Of a stretch of 64,000 nt of DNA, positions 44,310-56,228 are shown piece by piece; position 1 is the stretch's first letter, and each line of letters begins with the position of its first letter. Made by a program: the position numbers and the translations under genes. Source of the stretch: Siphonodentalium dalli (lineage: Eukaryota > Mollusca > Scaphopoda > Gadilida > Siphonodentaliidae); NCBI GenBank assembly GCA_032622095.1, contig CP136069.1:63660819-63724818 (forward strand). Direction: 5' to 3'. The notes below the pieces were generated by a model. It ran no database searches, had not been told where the DNA came from, and saw nothing but the letters and a program-made list of their open reading frames with translations.

Positions 44310-45699
44310 CTATTTATTACATGATCCAAAACTTCGACAAAACATACTTAAATCAACAAATAGGACACGAAACAAAGATCGACGTCTATAAGGAATGCGA
44401 TGACGTTTCACTGAACTATGCATTGTTTGTCCGCGTAAAGAAATAGTCCCAGATAAATAAAGACTCCTTGTCGTATTTAATAGCGTACATTTAATGACAT
44501 AACTTTTCAAACTCTTCATTCATTATAGCTTGTTGGATAAATATTGGAAGCCATATTATTTTAAGACGTAGCATACGGAATGTAAACATACGAGAAACCG
44601 GAAGTCAAAGGTCACCTGGCACTATTTCCTGTTATTAAACGAACGTTTAATATCACAATTTATAGAATGGTTTATTGAATGGAATAAGAGTAGGATCGTG
44701 TAATAAATATGTATAGCAACCACCAAGGGTGCTTATACCTTAGGCAGGTGAATGACGTCATATATTTTTTTCTAGATCCATCAGTGAATTTTTAGATCGC
44801 GGGTATGGATTTTGGAGAAATTATCACGTGACTTCCGGTTAGCAACAGTGTGGAGATTGCAACAAAAAAAGCGGAATTGGGAATGAAGCATCGCGATGAA
44901 AATGAAAGTAACTAATTCACAACTTACGAAGAATTCACATGTGATTTAGGTCTATTAATGTCAATTAGACCAATTTCTTTGGTGAGCTTAATGAATACGA
45001 AAAATGAAGACGTCATGGCAGGGTTTCTGACGTCATTTTGGATTTGCACACTCCACGACACGTCTTGTCGAGTTGGCATGTCATCCCCGTCGTGATCACT
45101 GCGTGATGTTACAATATTATTCTCAGCGCTATGTCGCCGATAAAAAGCAAATTTGAGGCACAGCATGTGTGGTTGCTCCACTACGTGTCACGTACGATTC
45201 ATATTACACTATTCATTCGCTTGGATCGGTATGTGTTATTTCGTCACAAAAGAAGCACATGGTACCGATTTGGTGCGGCACTGCATTTGAATCATTTTTA
45301 TGAGTATTATTTTTGGATTATCCCTCTTTATCGAATTCACAAAACGGTGTTGGAAGTATATGCTCACATGTCCACTTCGTCTTCATCGCTAAGAAAATTT
45401 AATGTTGTGTCCAATATACGGAACTTGTAACAAAGCATGATGAGTCCAATCTTCTGATAACCGAATGAGCGACCAACGACGTGAAAGCGGCGGGATAATG
45501 GGATTTGCCTGCGCGGAAACTTTTATTATGAACACATTTACCAAGACGTTGGTCGATCTCTATAAACGTGCAGGTATGGCGCCGTAAAATGATGTGGCTG
45601 TTCCCATCACGATCATGTGTATCTCCATAGAAATATCATAATAACACACGTCACAAGTTACTCCTACGTGTGACTGAACTTGTTTATGATATCTCATAT
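44310..45699. other. No supported gene; one weak short ORF
   Basis: A 42-codon frame at about 45464-45592, followed internally by a GCAG/GTATGG donor-like site near 45571, would read as a small first exon, but no partner exon was found. Plus-strand frame 45131-45430 (99 codons) has no domain. I call neither. Confidence 0.35.
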
Positions 45700-46115
45700 A
45701 TATTTTGAAGACCTCTGTTTGTCTGTCTGCCTGTATGTCTGTCTGTATGTATGTCATTTATACAAATCTACGATTCTCGACCGATCGGGACGAAACTTGG
45801 TACGTGTGTGTAGTTTGACCAGGCGGTGGATGTTGTCGTATTGGCGAGCCCGTGCGGCGCCCGCTTCGCGCATGCGCAGACGAGATCTCGGAAACGGGTG
45901 GAGCTATCGACTTGAAATTTGCTATGTGAATGTATCTTGCCCCGGATACGAATTTTATCGGGTCGCCGAGCCCGTGCGACGCCAGCTTCGCGCATGCGCA
46001 GACCAGATCTCGGAAACGGGTAGAGCTATCGACTTCAAATTTCGGGCTGGGTAGAGCTATCGACTTGAAATTTGGTTTTTGAATAGCCCGGACAACGTCG
46101 GGCTCATCGGCTAGT
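45700..46115. repeat. 122-bp repeat family, block 1 (reverse orientation)
   Basis: It contains a CTGTCTGTCTG tail (45715-45760), then units with TTGGCGAGCCCGTGCGGCG, GCGCATGCGCAGAC, GAGATCTCGGAAACGGGT and GAGCTATCGACTTGAAATTT. It ends at GCCCGGACAACGTCGGGCTCATCGGCTAGT and TA repeats (about 46110). It is inverted relative to the block at 48005. Open frames on both strands with RARRPDKIRIRGK-like peptides are repeat artefacts. Confidence 0.85.
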
Positions 46116-46537
46116 AGTATATATATTATATAAAACATGTTCAAAATAGTCAAGATATGAGTTTATTGTTGCGTTGCTGGAGTTGCTCGAGATATAGACT
46201 CAATTTCATGTATAATTATCATGTTGTTGACATTGTTCATAGAGCACATGGTGTATTTTGCATCATTTGTTTCGTATATTCTGTTGAGATGGTCCCAAAA
46301 ATGGCCGGACTTACTGTATAGTGCCCCTATAATATTAGCCAATGGCCGCGAAAATGGTAACTTCATAAAAATAACGGTAAATTTTCTTAAGTTTACGACT
46401 ATCTGTCTATGTCGATCACCATTAGGCTTTGTTGGCAACGTAATAACCCCATACCATCTTACCATGGTACATATCGTGGCCATGACCACACGCACGGATT
46501 CGCCCAATTAATTTGACATTAAAAGAATCGCTGGGCC
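46116..46537. other. No gene recognised
   Basis: Open frames overlap on both strands (46221-46511 plus, 46163-46507 minus) without domain or splice evidence. It may be part of a decayed element. Confidence 0.3.
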
Positions 46538-46608
46538 GCCGGCTACCGCGAATTACGAATTAACACACTGAATAAATCATATACGGACTTCGCTAGGATT
46601 TATATACA
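46538..46608. repeat. 71-bp direct repeat, copy 1 (copy 2 at 55515-55585)
   Basis: GCCGGCTACCGCGAATTACG through CTAGGATTTATATACA is identical at 55515-55585. Copy 2 lies exactly between the 5' truncation point of LINE A and the 3' tail of LINE B. Confidence 0.9.
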
Positions 46609-48004
46609 TGTAGTCTACACTGTGCTTATTCGTTCATGATTACAAAGACTGCGAAAACGAGCTATATTCATTCTTTTAATGAGGTCACTACTTGGGCCAA
46701 CTTGAAACGATTAGTGAACAAACGAATCTTCGAACAATCCATGATAGTCGGGCGTCGATGGAACTCTGTTTTCCAGGGTAGGTTTTTCCCGAACCCATCG
46801 AACCCTATCTGGCTACGCCTATGCACTGATGTAATGTGGTCGCTAGTATTATTCATTATTTCAGCCACCACATCAGGTGCCAACCTTGTTATGGAAAACT
46901 GATTATGTCACGCCGGGTACGCGCGTGTGTCAACCGAAACTTCCTCGACAAAACAAAACGAAACCGCCGAAAGCGAAATAACAAAACGAAATTTCGTATT
47001 GTTATTTCGCTTTCAGTGGTTGTTTCGTTTCACTTATTTTGGCTCTCCACTCCTTTAAACCGCCAAGAACTGGGTGACAAAGCAGACAAGAAAACCGTAG
47101 TCAGAACTGGTAACGCCATCAAGATCATATTATTACTAAATAATCACACACAATGACATAATCAGGATTATGAAGTAAAACAGGCCACCTGCCTAAGGCT
47201 GCCTTTGTTAGGGGATTAACGCATTGATAAAATACTGCAGTGGAGTCATATAATTAGGACAGCAAGACAGATTAAGTGCACAAAACTGACCAGATATGGA
47301 GGTGAATACAGTTAAGCTCAAAACAAATAGACTAAATGATGTTTTGTTATGAAGACAAAATGTATTTATTATTAATGTTATAAAACAATTATTGTTTTAA
47401 AATGAATGTATTACTTTTAAAGATATATTCCGGGAATGTTCAGAAACAACAATAATGTTTATGAAAAAAATAATATTTGTTCTAATTCAATACATGTACT
47501 TGTATTAATGATGATATACACATTATTGTAGGTGTATTAAAACATATACATATAATAATAACAATAACATATATAAATATTATAAAATAAAATTCAACAT
47601 GACTTACCTTTAGATGTGTGATGAAATTTGAAGTTGCTTTTGCTGAACCCGAAATCAGTGTTGGACAATGTTTACTTGTAGCTTTGAATTTGTCAGAAAT
47701 GTCATTGGGCAAGGTAAAATGTTGCCTAATGAATAGAAGAAATATGAGGATAATGACCCCATGTGTATAACACTAGTCAAGTAAATGCTGATGTGTTAAC
47801 TTGTTATATTGGTCTGTATTTTTGGAATGTAATTGAAATGTAATTGAAATTACACCCCTTTTCTCAATGTAATTAATTACATTCAATTACATGTAATTGA
47901 AAAAACCTTCAATTACAAATTACATCCAATTACTTGGCAAAATGTAATTAATTACATTCAATTACAATTACAAATTACAATTACCCCAACCCTGATTATT
48001 AGGC
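46609..48004. other. No gene; hairpin and TGTAATTGAA-rich tract
   Basis: An inverted pair at about 46957-47036 (AAACGAAACCGCCGAAAGCG with its mate CGCTTTCAGTGGTTGTTTCG) forms a hairpin. A tract of ATGTAATTGAA/TTCAATTACAT words runs from 47828 to 47990. Plus frames 46636-46902 and 46836-47156 lack domains. Confidence 0.5.
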
Positions 48005-48845
48005 ATATATAAAACTAGCCGATTAGCCCGACGTTGTCCGGGCTATTCAAAAACCAAATTTCAAGTCGATAGCTCCACCCGTTTCCGAGATCTGGTCTGC
48101 GCATGCGCGAAGCTGGCGTCGCACGGGCTCGGCGACCCGATAAAATTCGTATCCGGGGCAAGATACATTCACATACCAAATTTCAAGTCGATAGCTCCAC
48201 CCGTTTCCGAGATCTCGTCTGCGCATGCGCGAAGCGGGCGCCGCACGGGCTCGCCAATACGACAACGTCCACCGCCTGGTCAAACTACACACACGTGTGT
48301 GTACCAAGTTTCGTCCCGATCGGTCGAGAATCGTAGATTTGTATAAATGACAGACAAACAGACAGACAGACAAACAGACAGAGGTCTTCAAAATATATAT
48401 GAGACTAGCCGATGAGACCGACGTTGTCCGGGCTATTCAAAAACAAAATTTCAACCTGGCGGCATTCAAATACCAAATTTCAAGTCGATAGCTCCACCCG
48501 TTTCCGAGATCTGGTCTGCGCATGCGCGAAGCTGGCGTCGCACGGGCTCGGCGATCCGATAAAATTCGTATCCGGGGCAAGATACATTCACATACCAAAT
48601 TTCAAGTCGATAGCTCCACCCGTTTCCGAGATCTCGTCTGCGGATGCGCGAAGCTGGCGTCGCACGGGCTCGGCGACCCGATAAAATTCGTATCCGGGGC
48701 AAGATACATTCACATAGCAAATTTCAAGTCGATAGCTCCACCCGTTTCCGAGATCTCGTCTGCGCATGCGCGAAGCGGGCGCCGCACGGGCTCGCCAATA
48801 CGACAACGTCCACCGCCTGGTCAAATTCAAATTCAAATTCAAATT
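48005..48845. repeat. 122-bp repeat family, block 2 (forward orientation, two arrays)
   Basis: Two arrays each begin ACTAGCCGAT(T/G)AG(C/A)CCGACGTTG and contain units spaced 122 bp (CCAAATTTCAAGTCGATAGC at 48054 and 48176; again at 48473, 48595 and 48717). Array 1 ends with CAGACAAACAGACAGACAG (48350-48385). Array 2 ends in an ATTCAAATTCAAATTC run at 48825-48845. Each unit contains the GCGCATGCGC palindrome. Confidence 0.9.
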
Positions 48846-48977
48846 GTTTATTCACATAAACCACAATCGTGGTACAAATGGTGAAAAAGAATTACAAAAA
48901 TAAATTAAATTAGCGGCATCCCTGTAAGACAGGGGTATGTAGGTTGTCTATTATATATTTTGAAAGATCTGTGTGTG

Positions 48978-49012
48978 TATGTGTTTGTGTTTGTGTGTGT
49001 GTGTGTGTGTGT
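48978..49012. repeat. (GT)n microsatellite
   Basis: TGTGTGTGT-rich run with TTT interruptions. Confidence 0.9.
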
Positions 49013-49486
49013 TTGAAATCGATGGACTCGAAAACGACTAAGCCAATTTCGATGAAACTTGGTATTTGGATGTATTTTCGGCCGGAGACGAACATAGGCA
49101 TATTGATTTTCAGATCCGAGGTCAACTTTTCACGTGCCGAGGTCAAATCTGTTTTTACGCCGTTTTGCGCTAATATATTTCAGTTCGGTGCTCACAAATC
49201 GATTCGATATAGCGCGAATAATAAATTGCCAGTCATATAATTTGCACGGTTAGAATCTGTGGCGTGTCACCTTTCCAATGATGTATGACACGCCTGTGTA
49301 CGTTTAAAGTTTCTACCTTAATTATCGGGAAGAACACAAGTTCATGCTTCGCTCATCGAAAATCATTGCGTAAAAAAAATATATTACGCCATCAACATAT
49401 CGTGACGTGTTCGCGTTAACTCTTAAGAGGCCGATGTCGCGTTAACTCATCACCGGCCGAGGTATCCGCAAATGACATTGGACTAT

Positions 49487-49690
49487 ATATCTCGGAAACG
49501 GGTGTAGCTATCGACTTAAAATTTGGTATGTGAATGTATCTTGCCCCGGATACGAATTTTATCGGGTCGCCGAGCACGTGCGACACCAGCTTCGCGCATG
49601 CGCAGACCAGATCTAGGAAACGGGTGGAGCAATCGACTTGAAATTTGGTTTTTGAATAGCCCGGACGAAGTCGGGTCACCTTCTAGTATA
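49487..49690. repeat. 122-bp repeat fragment within tandem unit 1
   Basis: One and a half units in reverse orientation ending GCCCGGACGAAGTCGGGTCACCTTCTAGT. The same fragment is at 52438-52641 in unit 2. Confidence 0.85.
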
Positions 49691-50482
49691 TATATAATTA
49701 CGTAACAAATAGATAAATTCGGCACAATTGAGTATAACTAACTGTAATTATACCGGTAAGTGTATATATAATGCTCATGTAGCATAAAATATGTCGTTGT
49801 ATCGGTAGCCCATTCCAACATTTCAGAACGTACGGTTCGTTATTACAGAGAAAGACTATATATAATTTAAAAGTATGTCAATGTTGTCTTCTGAAGTCGA
49901 TATAATCCATATACAGACTATAATTAATCAGTCCCAGAATGCACCGTCGTGGCATCTTATTCAAATAAGGTACACAGGTTACCAATCAAAATGGCTTTAC
50001 GATATCGGGTGCCCTGAACTAGGCGAATAAAAATTTACGTTTTGTTTGTCAATAGAACCAGAAATACTACAACACGTGTGATTTTACACATTTGTTGATA
50101 AATAGAATATTTACGTGTTTGTTTGTCACCAGTCAGAAATACTACAGCACGTGTGGATTTACGTATTATTAGTAAACGTCGATAGTAACCTTATTTCAAT
50201 TAGGATAATAATAGCTTTTTTATGTTTTGTTTTAATATTAAATTAGGAAACTAATAAATCAATAAATATGCCTTAAAATAGATTACTAATTGTTACTGTC
50301 AGTTAGTGTGGGCCACCGATACTTTAATAGTATGCGACTTGAAATAAGGCAACTTTAGTGATACACACTTATGTATATCTTTATTTCATTGGTTGTGTAT
50401 CAATTGGTCCCACATGACATCCATGGACTCCCCCAGCAAATCTCTCAGGGCGGCGGATCGGCCACCCAGCTACGACAAATTG
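49691..50482. other. LINE A downstream/3' region, non-coding
   Basis: It lies 3' of the RT ORF on the minus strand. It probably includes the 3' UTR (down to about 50280-50360), but no poly(A) or microsatellite tail was recognised, so the 3' end of the element is not fixed. Two ACACGTGTG(A/G)TTTAC words near 50080 and 50150 form a short direct repeat. The copy in unit 2 is 52642-53433. Confidence 0.5.
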
Positions 50483-52190
50483 TCAATGACTGAATAGCCG
50501 ATCGATCACCCTAAAAACCCCACTGAGAGAATTCATGGACTTAACATCGGTTCGCATCATTAGTTCTTTAAACTTAAAAACACTGGGTCTGTTGCTAAAT
50601 TCTTTGTCCAAATATTGTAGCCTCTTATCTGATAAGACACGGCATCTACAAATATAGTGATATTCATCACCAATTTCACCTAAATCACACAGAGTGCATA
50701 AACGTTCATTCCTCGGAGTTCTCGACCAACGGCCAGTTTCAATGGGAAGCTTATGATTTGAGATTCTAAATCTCAGCATAGATATAGAATTTGCATAGTC
50801 TAAGCTAAGGAGATACTTTTCCATACCAAATGTCTCTTTATAAACCCTATACGTGTCAGCTTTTTGTGAGTTTCGTAAATTAGACATCCAGGTTTGTTTA
50901 TATTGATCTTCTAAGCACTGCCTAACATGCTTTGCTAAACTATCCACTGATACATTCTGGTAGTTATACCAAATATGGGATAAGCCACATGAGTTCAATA
51001 TATCTTGAATTCCTTGTAGCCACGGGTATGTTTGCATGTGCATATTATGATGTACATACATGTATTCAAATAATATATGAGACAGCTTTCTATCAGGTCC
51101 AGTAACAATTTTGGCCCAATATTTAATCATCTGGAGTTTTATAAATATAGAAATAGGGAATCTGCCTGTCTCGCCATATATCATGGCATCACAAGCGTTA
51201 TTCCTCAGTTTTAATAAGAATTTCAAGAATTTCATATGTAATTGATCGATCATATTTGTATTAGTGTGGCCCCACACCTCGCATCCATATGTAATAATGG
51301 GGAGAATTAACTTATCAAAAAGATCAAACTGACAATCGAGAGTTAACCTATTCTGTCTACAAAGACGAATAGCAGAAAACATGGCCTTATTTGCTTGGGA
51401 TATTAGCTGGTTTTTCGCTTTGAAGAATGTACCTGTCCTCGAGAATAAAACACCAAGGTATTTGAATTCATCAACAGTTTCAATTATTCTGCCATTGACA
51501 ATGAATACTTTTTTACAACGTCTTCCTCTTCCAAAGATTATCGTTTTGCTTTTCTCTACATTAATTTTTAGCTCCCAAAGAGAACAATAATCAGAGAATG
51601 CGTTCAATGCTAACTGTAGTTCATCTGAAGATTCAGCTAAAATGATTGTATCATCTGCATAAAGTAAGATATTAAGTTTGATGAAGATGGCTAAATCCAT
51701 TTCAAGGTTATTAGTGACAGTTGAGAGTCCGTTTACGCCACTCGAGAACAGGTACTCTTCTAGATCATTCAGATAAATAGCAAACATTATCGGTGAAAGA
51801 TTTTCACCCTGTTGCAAACCAACAGTAGAAGTATAAAAATCAGAATATTCTCCCCCAATCCTTATAATTGATTTAAAACCTTTATAGAGGTTCATGATAA
51901 CTCTCAATATTTTGCCATCCACTCCACTATTAAATAATTTTTGCCATAGACCTGCCCTCCAAACTGTGTCGAATGCCTGCTTGAAATCTATAAAGGCACA
52001 ATATAGTCGCTTTCCTTTTTTCTTCAAGATTTCAATCAGGCACTCTAACACAAACATATTGTCACATGTAGAGTAGCCCCTACGAAAACCAGCTTGGCAT
52101 TCTGATATAAGATGATTCTCTTCAGTAAACATGAGTATACGGTTATTAATAATTTTGGTGAACAGTTTACCCAAACAACTCATAAGAGTT
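50483..52190 (-). pseudogene. LINE A copy 1: truncated non-LTR reverse transcriptase
   Basis: The minus-strand frame encodes RT from the fingers (ITLMSCLGKLFTK) through AFIDFKQAFDTVW, GLQQGENLSPIMF and the catalytic LLYADDTIIL, then thumb (FKYLGVLFS; LPIITYGCEVW) and a C-terminal Cys/His knuckle (CTLC-x8-10-H-x4-C). All catalytic motifs are intact, but the N-terminal part is cut at the tandem-duplication junction (52190). The open frame continues to 52288 through unrelated DNA, giving a chimeric start that is not native. There is no endonuclease domain. Best described as a CR1/Jockey/I-group non-LTR element; the clade is not resolved. It differs from copy 2 at NSQKAD/NSPKAD. Confidence 0.85.
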
Positions 52191-55141
52191 ATTTGCACGG
52201 TTAGAATCTGTGGCGTGTCACCTTTCCAATGATGTATGACACGCCTGTGTACGTTTAAAGTTTCTACCTTAATTATCGGGAAGAACACAAGTTCATGCTT
52301 CGCTCATCGAAAATCATTGCGTAAAAAAAATATATTACGCCATCAACATATCGTGACGTGTTCGCGTTAACTCTTAAGAGGCCGATGTCGCGTTAACTCA
52401 TCACCGGCCGAGGTATCCGCAAATGACATTGGACTATATATCTCGGAAACGGGTGTAGCTATCGACTTGAAATTTGGTATGTGAATGTATCTTGCCCCGG
52501 ATACGAATTTTATCGGGTCGCCGAGTACGTGCGACACCAGCTTCGCGCATGCGCAGACCAGATCTAGGAAACGGGTGGAGCAATCGACTTGAAATTTGGT
52601 TTTTGAATAGCCCGGACGAAGTCGGGTCACCTTCTAGTATATATATAATTACGTAACAAATAGATAAATTCGGCACAATTGAGTATAACTAACTGTAATT
52701 ATACCGGTAAGTGTATATATAATGCTCATGTAGCATAAAATATGTGGTTGTATCGGTAGCCCATTCCAACATTTCAGAACGTACGGTTCGTTATTACAGA
52801 GAAAGACTATATATAATTTAAAAGTATGTCAATGTTGTCTTCTGAAGTCGATATAATCCATATACAGACTATAATTAATCAGTCCCAGAATGCACCGTCG
52901 TGGCATCTTATTCAAATAAGGTACACAGGTTACCAATCAAAATGGCTTTACGATATCGGGTGCCCTGAACTAGGCGAATAAAAAATTACGTTTTGTTTGT
53001 CAATAGAACCAGAAATACTACAACACGTGTGATTTTACACATTTGTTGATAAATAGAATATTTACGTGTTTGTTTGTCACCAGTCAGAAATACTACAGCA
53101 CGTGTGGATTTACGTATTATTAGTAAACGTCGATAGTAACCTTATTTCAATTAGGATAATAATAGCTTTTTTATGTTTTGTTTTAATATTAAATTAGGAA
53201 ACTAATAAATCAATAAATATGCCTTAAAATAGATTACTAATTGTTACTGTCGGTTAGTGTGGGCCACCGATACTTTAATAGTATGCGACTTGAAATAAGG
53301 CAACTTTAGTGATACACACTTATGTATATCTTTATTTCATTGGTTGTGTATCAATTGGTCCCACATGACATCCATGGACTCCCCCAGCAAATCTCTCAGG
53401 GCGGCGGATCGGCCACCCAGCTACGACAAATTGTCAATGACTGAATAGCCGATCGATCACCCTAAAAACCCCACTGAGAGAATTCATGGACTTAACATCG
53501 GTTCGCATCATTAGTTCTTTAAACTTAAAAACACTGGGTCTGTTGCTAAATTCTTTGTCCAAATATTGTAGCCTCTTATCTGATAAGACACGGCATCTAC
53601 AAATATAGTGATATTCATCACCAATTTCACCTAAATCACACAGAGTGCATAAACGTTCATTCCTCGGAGTTCTCGACCAACGGCCAGTTTCAATGGGAAG
53701 CTTATGATTTGAGATTCTAAATCTCAGCATAGATATAGAATTTGCATAGTCTAAGCTAAGGAGATACTTTTCCATACCAAATGTCTCTTTATAAACCCTA
53801 TACGTGTCAGCTTTTGGTGAGTTTCGTAAATTAGACATCCAGGTTTGTTTATATTGATCTTCTAAGCACTGCCTAACATGCTTTGCTAAACTATCCACTG
53901 ATACATTCTGGTAGTTATACCAAATATGGGATAAGCCACATGAGTTCAATATATCTTGAATTCCTTGTAGCCACGGGTATGTTTGCATGTGCATATTATG
54001 ATGTACATACATGTATTCAAATAATATATGAGACAGCTTTCTATCAGGTCCAGTAACAATTTTGGCCCAATATTTAATCATCTGGAGTTTTATAAATATA
54101 GAAATAGGGAATCTGCCTGTCTCGCCATATATCATGGCATCACAAGCGTTATTCCTCAGTTTTAATAAGAATTTCAAGAATTTCATATGTAATTGATCGA
54201 TCATATTTGTATTAGTGTGGCCCCACACCTCGCATCCATATGTAATAATGGGGAGAATTAACTTATCAAAAAGATCAAACTGACAATCGAGAGTTAACCT
54301 ATTCTGTCTACAAAGACGAATAGCAGAAAACATGGCCTTATTTGCTTGGGATATTAGCTGGTTTTTCGCTTTGAAGAATGTACCTGTCCTCGAGAATAAA
54401 ACACCAAGGTATTTGAATTCATCAACAGTTTCAATTATTCTGCCATTGACAATGAATACTTTTTTACAACGTCTTCCTCTTCCAAAGATTATCGTTTTGC
54501 TTTTCTCTACATTAATTTTTAGCTCCCAAAGAGAACAATAATCAGAGAATGCGTTCAATGCTAACTGTAGTTCATCTGAAGATTCAGCTAAAATGATTGT
54601 ATCATCTGCATAAAGTAAGATATTAAGTTTGATGAAGATGGCTAAATCCATTTCAAGGTTATTAGTGACAGTTGAGAGTCCGTTTACGCCACTCGAGAAC
54701 AGGTACTCTTCTAGATCATTCAGATAAATAGCAAACATTATCGGTGAAAGATTTTCACCCTGTTGCAAACCAACAGTAGAAGTATAAAAATCAGAATATT
54801 CTCCCCCAATCCTTATAATTGATTTAAAACCTTTATAGAGGTTCATGATAACTCTCAATATTTTGCCATCCACTCCACTATTAAATAATTTTTGCCATAG
54901 ACCTGCCCTCCAAACTGTGTCGAATGCCTGCTTGAAATCTATAAAGGCACAATATAGTCGCTTTCCTTTTTTCTTCAAGATTTCAATCAGGCACTCTAAC
55001 ACAAACATATTGTCACATGTAGAGTAGCCCCTACGAAAACCAGCTTGGCATTCTGATATAAGATGATTCTCTTCAGTAAACATGAGTATACGGTTATTAA
55101 TAATTTTGGTGAACAGTTTACCCAAACAACTCATAAGAGTT
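52191..55141. repeat. Tandem duplication, unit 2 (2,951 bp)
   Basis: Mate of 49240-52190. Its right end at 55141 continues into the remaining LINE A sequence, so unit 2 keeps the original right context and unit 1 keeps the original left context (49239). Confidence 0.95.
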
Positions 55142-55513
55142 ATTGGCCGATAGTTTTCAGGTAATTTTTGGTCTCCTTTTTTCTTGTAAATAGGACATAC
55201 TATTCCAATTAACCAGCTTTCTGGAATAACACCAGTGTTCAAGATCAAATTAAATAGGTTACAGTAGAACTTAACCAAAATCTGAGCAGTGCTCTTAATA
55301 TAGGAATTATTAATATCATCATAACCACAGGCTTTACCAGATTTCAAAGAGCTAATAGCCTTTAGTATTTCTTCTGCACTAAATTGTATATTTAGAAAAT
55401 CATTACTATCAGTGGTATCAAATTCATTCAAAACTTTAGTATGGTTTGATATATTATTAGAGCTTTTCATGAACTCATACATATCTGACAACAGTACTTG
55501 TGGTTTCTCTTTA
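53434..55513 (-). pseudogene. LINE A copy 2: 5'-truncated non-LTR reverse transcriptase
   Basis: A minus-strand frame of at least 685 codons with all RT blocks: the LKSGKACGYDDINNSYIK pre-finger block, CPIYKKKGD, NYRPITLMS, GFRRGYST, AFIDFKQAFDTVW, GLQQGENLSPIMF, LLYADDTIIL, and a C-terminal CTLC...H...C zinc knuckle. The frame runs open upstream of the first Met to 55513, where LINE A homology stops at the 71-bp repeat. The endonuclease domain and ORF1 are missing, i.e. a typical 5'-truncated insertion. No internal stop is present, so the insertion is young or was recently copied. It is dead for autonomous retrotransposition because the endonuclease is absent. Confidence 0.88.
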
Positions 55514-55514
55514 G

Positions 55515-55585
55515 GCCGGCTACCGCGAATTACGAATTAACACACTGAATAAATCATATACGGACTTCGCTAGGATTTATATACA
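55515..55585. repeat. 71-bp direct repeat, copy 2
   Basis: Identical to 46538-46608. Located at the LINE A 5' end and directly followed by the LINE B tail. Confidence 0.9.
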
Positions 55586-55759
55586 AGATACAAGATACAA
55601 GATACAAGATTTTATTGCAATAACACCTCAGTGGGCAGTTGCAAGCATATAACATATAATATAAAACATACATATACAATAATAGCATGAATTAAACAAA
55701 ACCCGACTAAGTCAAAATTTATATTCAGTATACTCACTCACAAGTTGTTCTTATAATTA

Positions 55760-56221
55760 TTATGCACTTGATAAAATCTGCCGTTTTTCAAAGAAGGACC
55801 GGATCATGTCGCATATGATATTTATGGTATCAATGTGCCTATTTTCCATTATATAATTAAATTTATTGTCTTCTGTCATTCTGTGGAAATCGGTTTTATA
55901 CTCGCCTATTGCTGCGAAACAACTGATGCGAATGTTTTCGTATGCCGAACAATTCATAACAAAGTGTGATTCGGTCTCAACCGAGTTTGTCCTACAGACA
56001 GGACATATTCTATCCTCTATATCTGACGGGGGCTGTTTGTGTCTTCCCTTCTCAATCTCAAGCTTGTGATTACTTACGCGTAACCTTGTAAAGAGAGTTC
56101 TCGCGTCAGCAGATTTGGTATTGGTAATATACGGTTCCACCTCATATCTGCGTTTGAAAATGCGATACGTTCTTAGTTTATTACCACCGATTGATCTCGT
56201 ATCATCAAAAACGTCCTTCAC
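55760..56221 (-). pseudogene. LINE B ORF2 C-terminal fragment with zinc knuckle
   Basis: 153 codons after a frameshift from the RT part. It contains the conserved RLRVSNHKLEIEKGRH block and CPVC-x10-ESHFVMNC knuckle shared with LINE A (RFRISNHKLPIETGRW and CTLC...). It ends at a normal stop, followed by about 170 bp of 3' UTR and the repeat tail. Confidence 0.85.
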
Positions 56222-56228
56222 AAAACAG

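Larger units (their letters stand above)
49240..52190. repeat. Tandem duplication, unit 1 (2,951 bp)
   Basis: It is co-linear with 52191-55141 at a constant offset of 2,951 bp with no indel; about six substitutions were noticed on reading. The unit holds 49,240-49,486 unique DNA, a 122-bp repeat fragment (49487-49690), the downstream part of LINE A and the C-terminal two-thirds of its RT ORF. The junctions share only the short word ATTTG/TTATT, pointing to a microhomology-type event. Confidence 0.95.

Noticed and set aside
45464-45592. Possible first exon of about 36 codons with GCAG/GTATGG donor
   Set aside because: No promoter, partner exon or homologue is visible; a single short frame with a donor-like word is expected by chance.
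48005-48440. Hammerhead ribozyme candidate at CCGATGAGCCCGACG
   Set aside because: It has a CUGAUGA-like word and a stem, but the required GAAA after the stem is missing (TATTC instead).
45768-48884. Open frames with RARRPDKIRIRGK or RATPASRMRRRDLG peptides on both strands
   Set aside because: They appear on both strands of the 122-bp repeat and shift with its copies, so they are by-products of a non-coding repeat.
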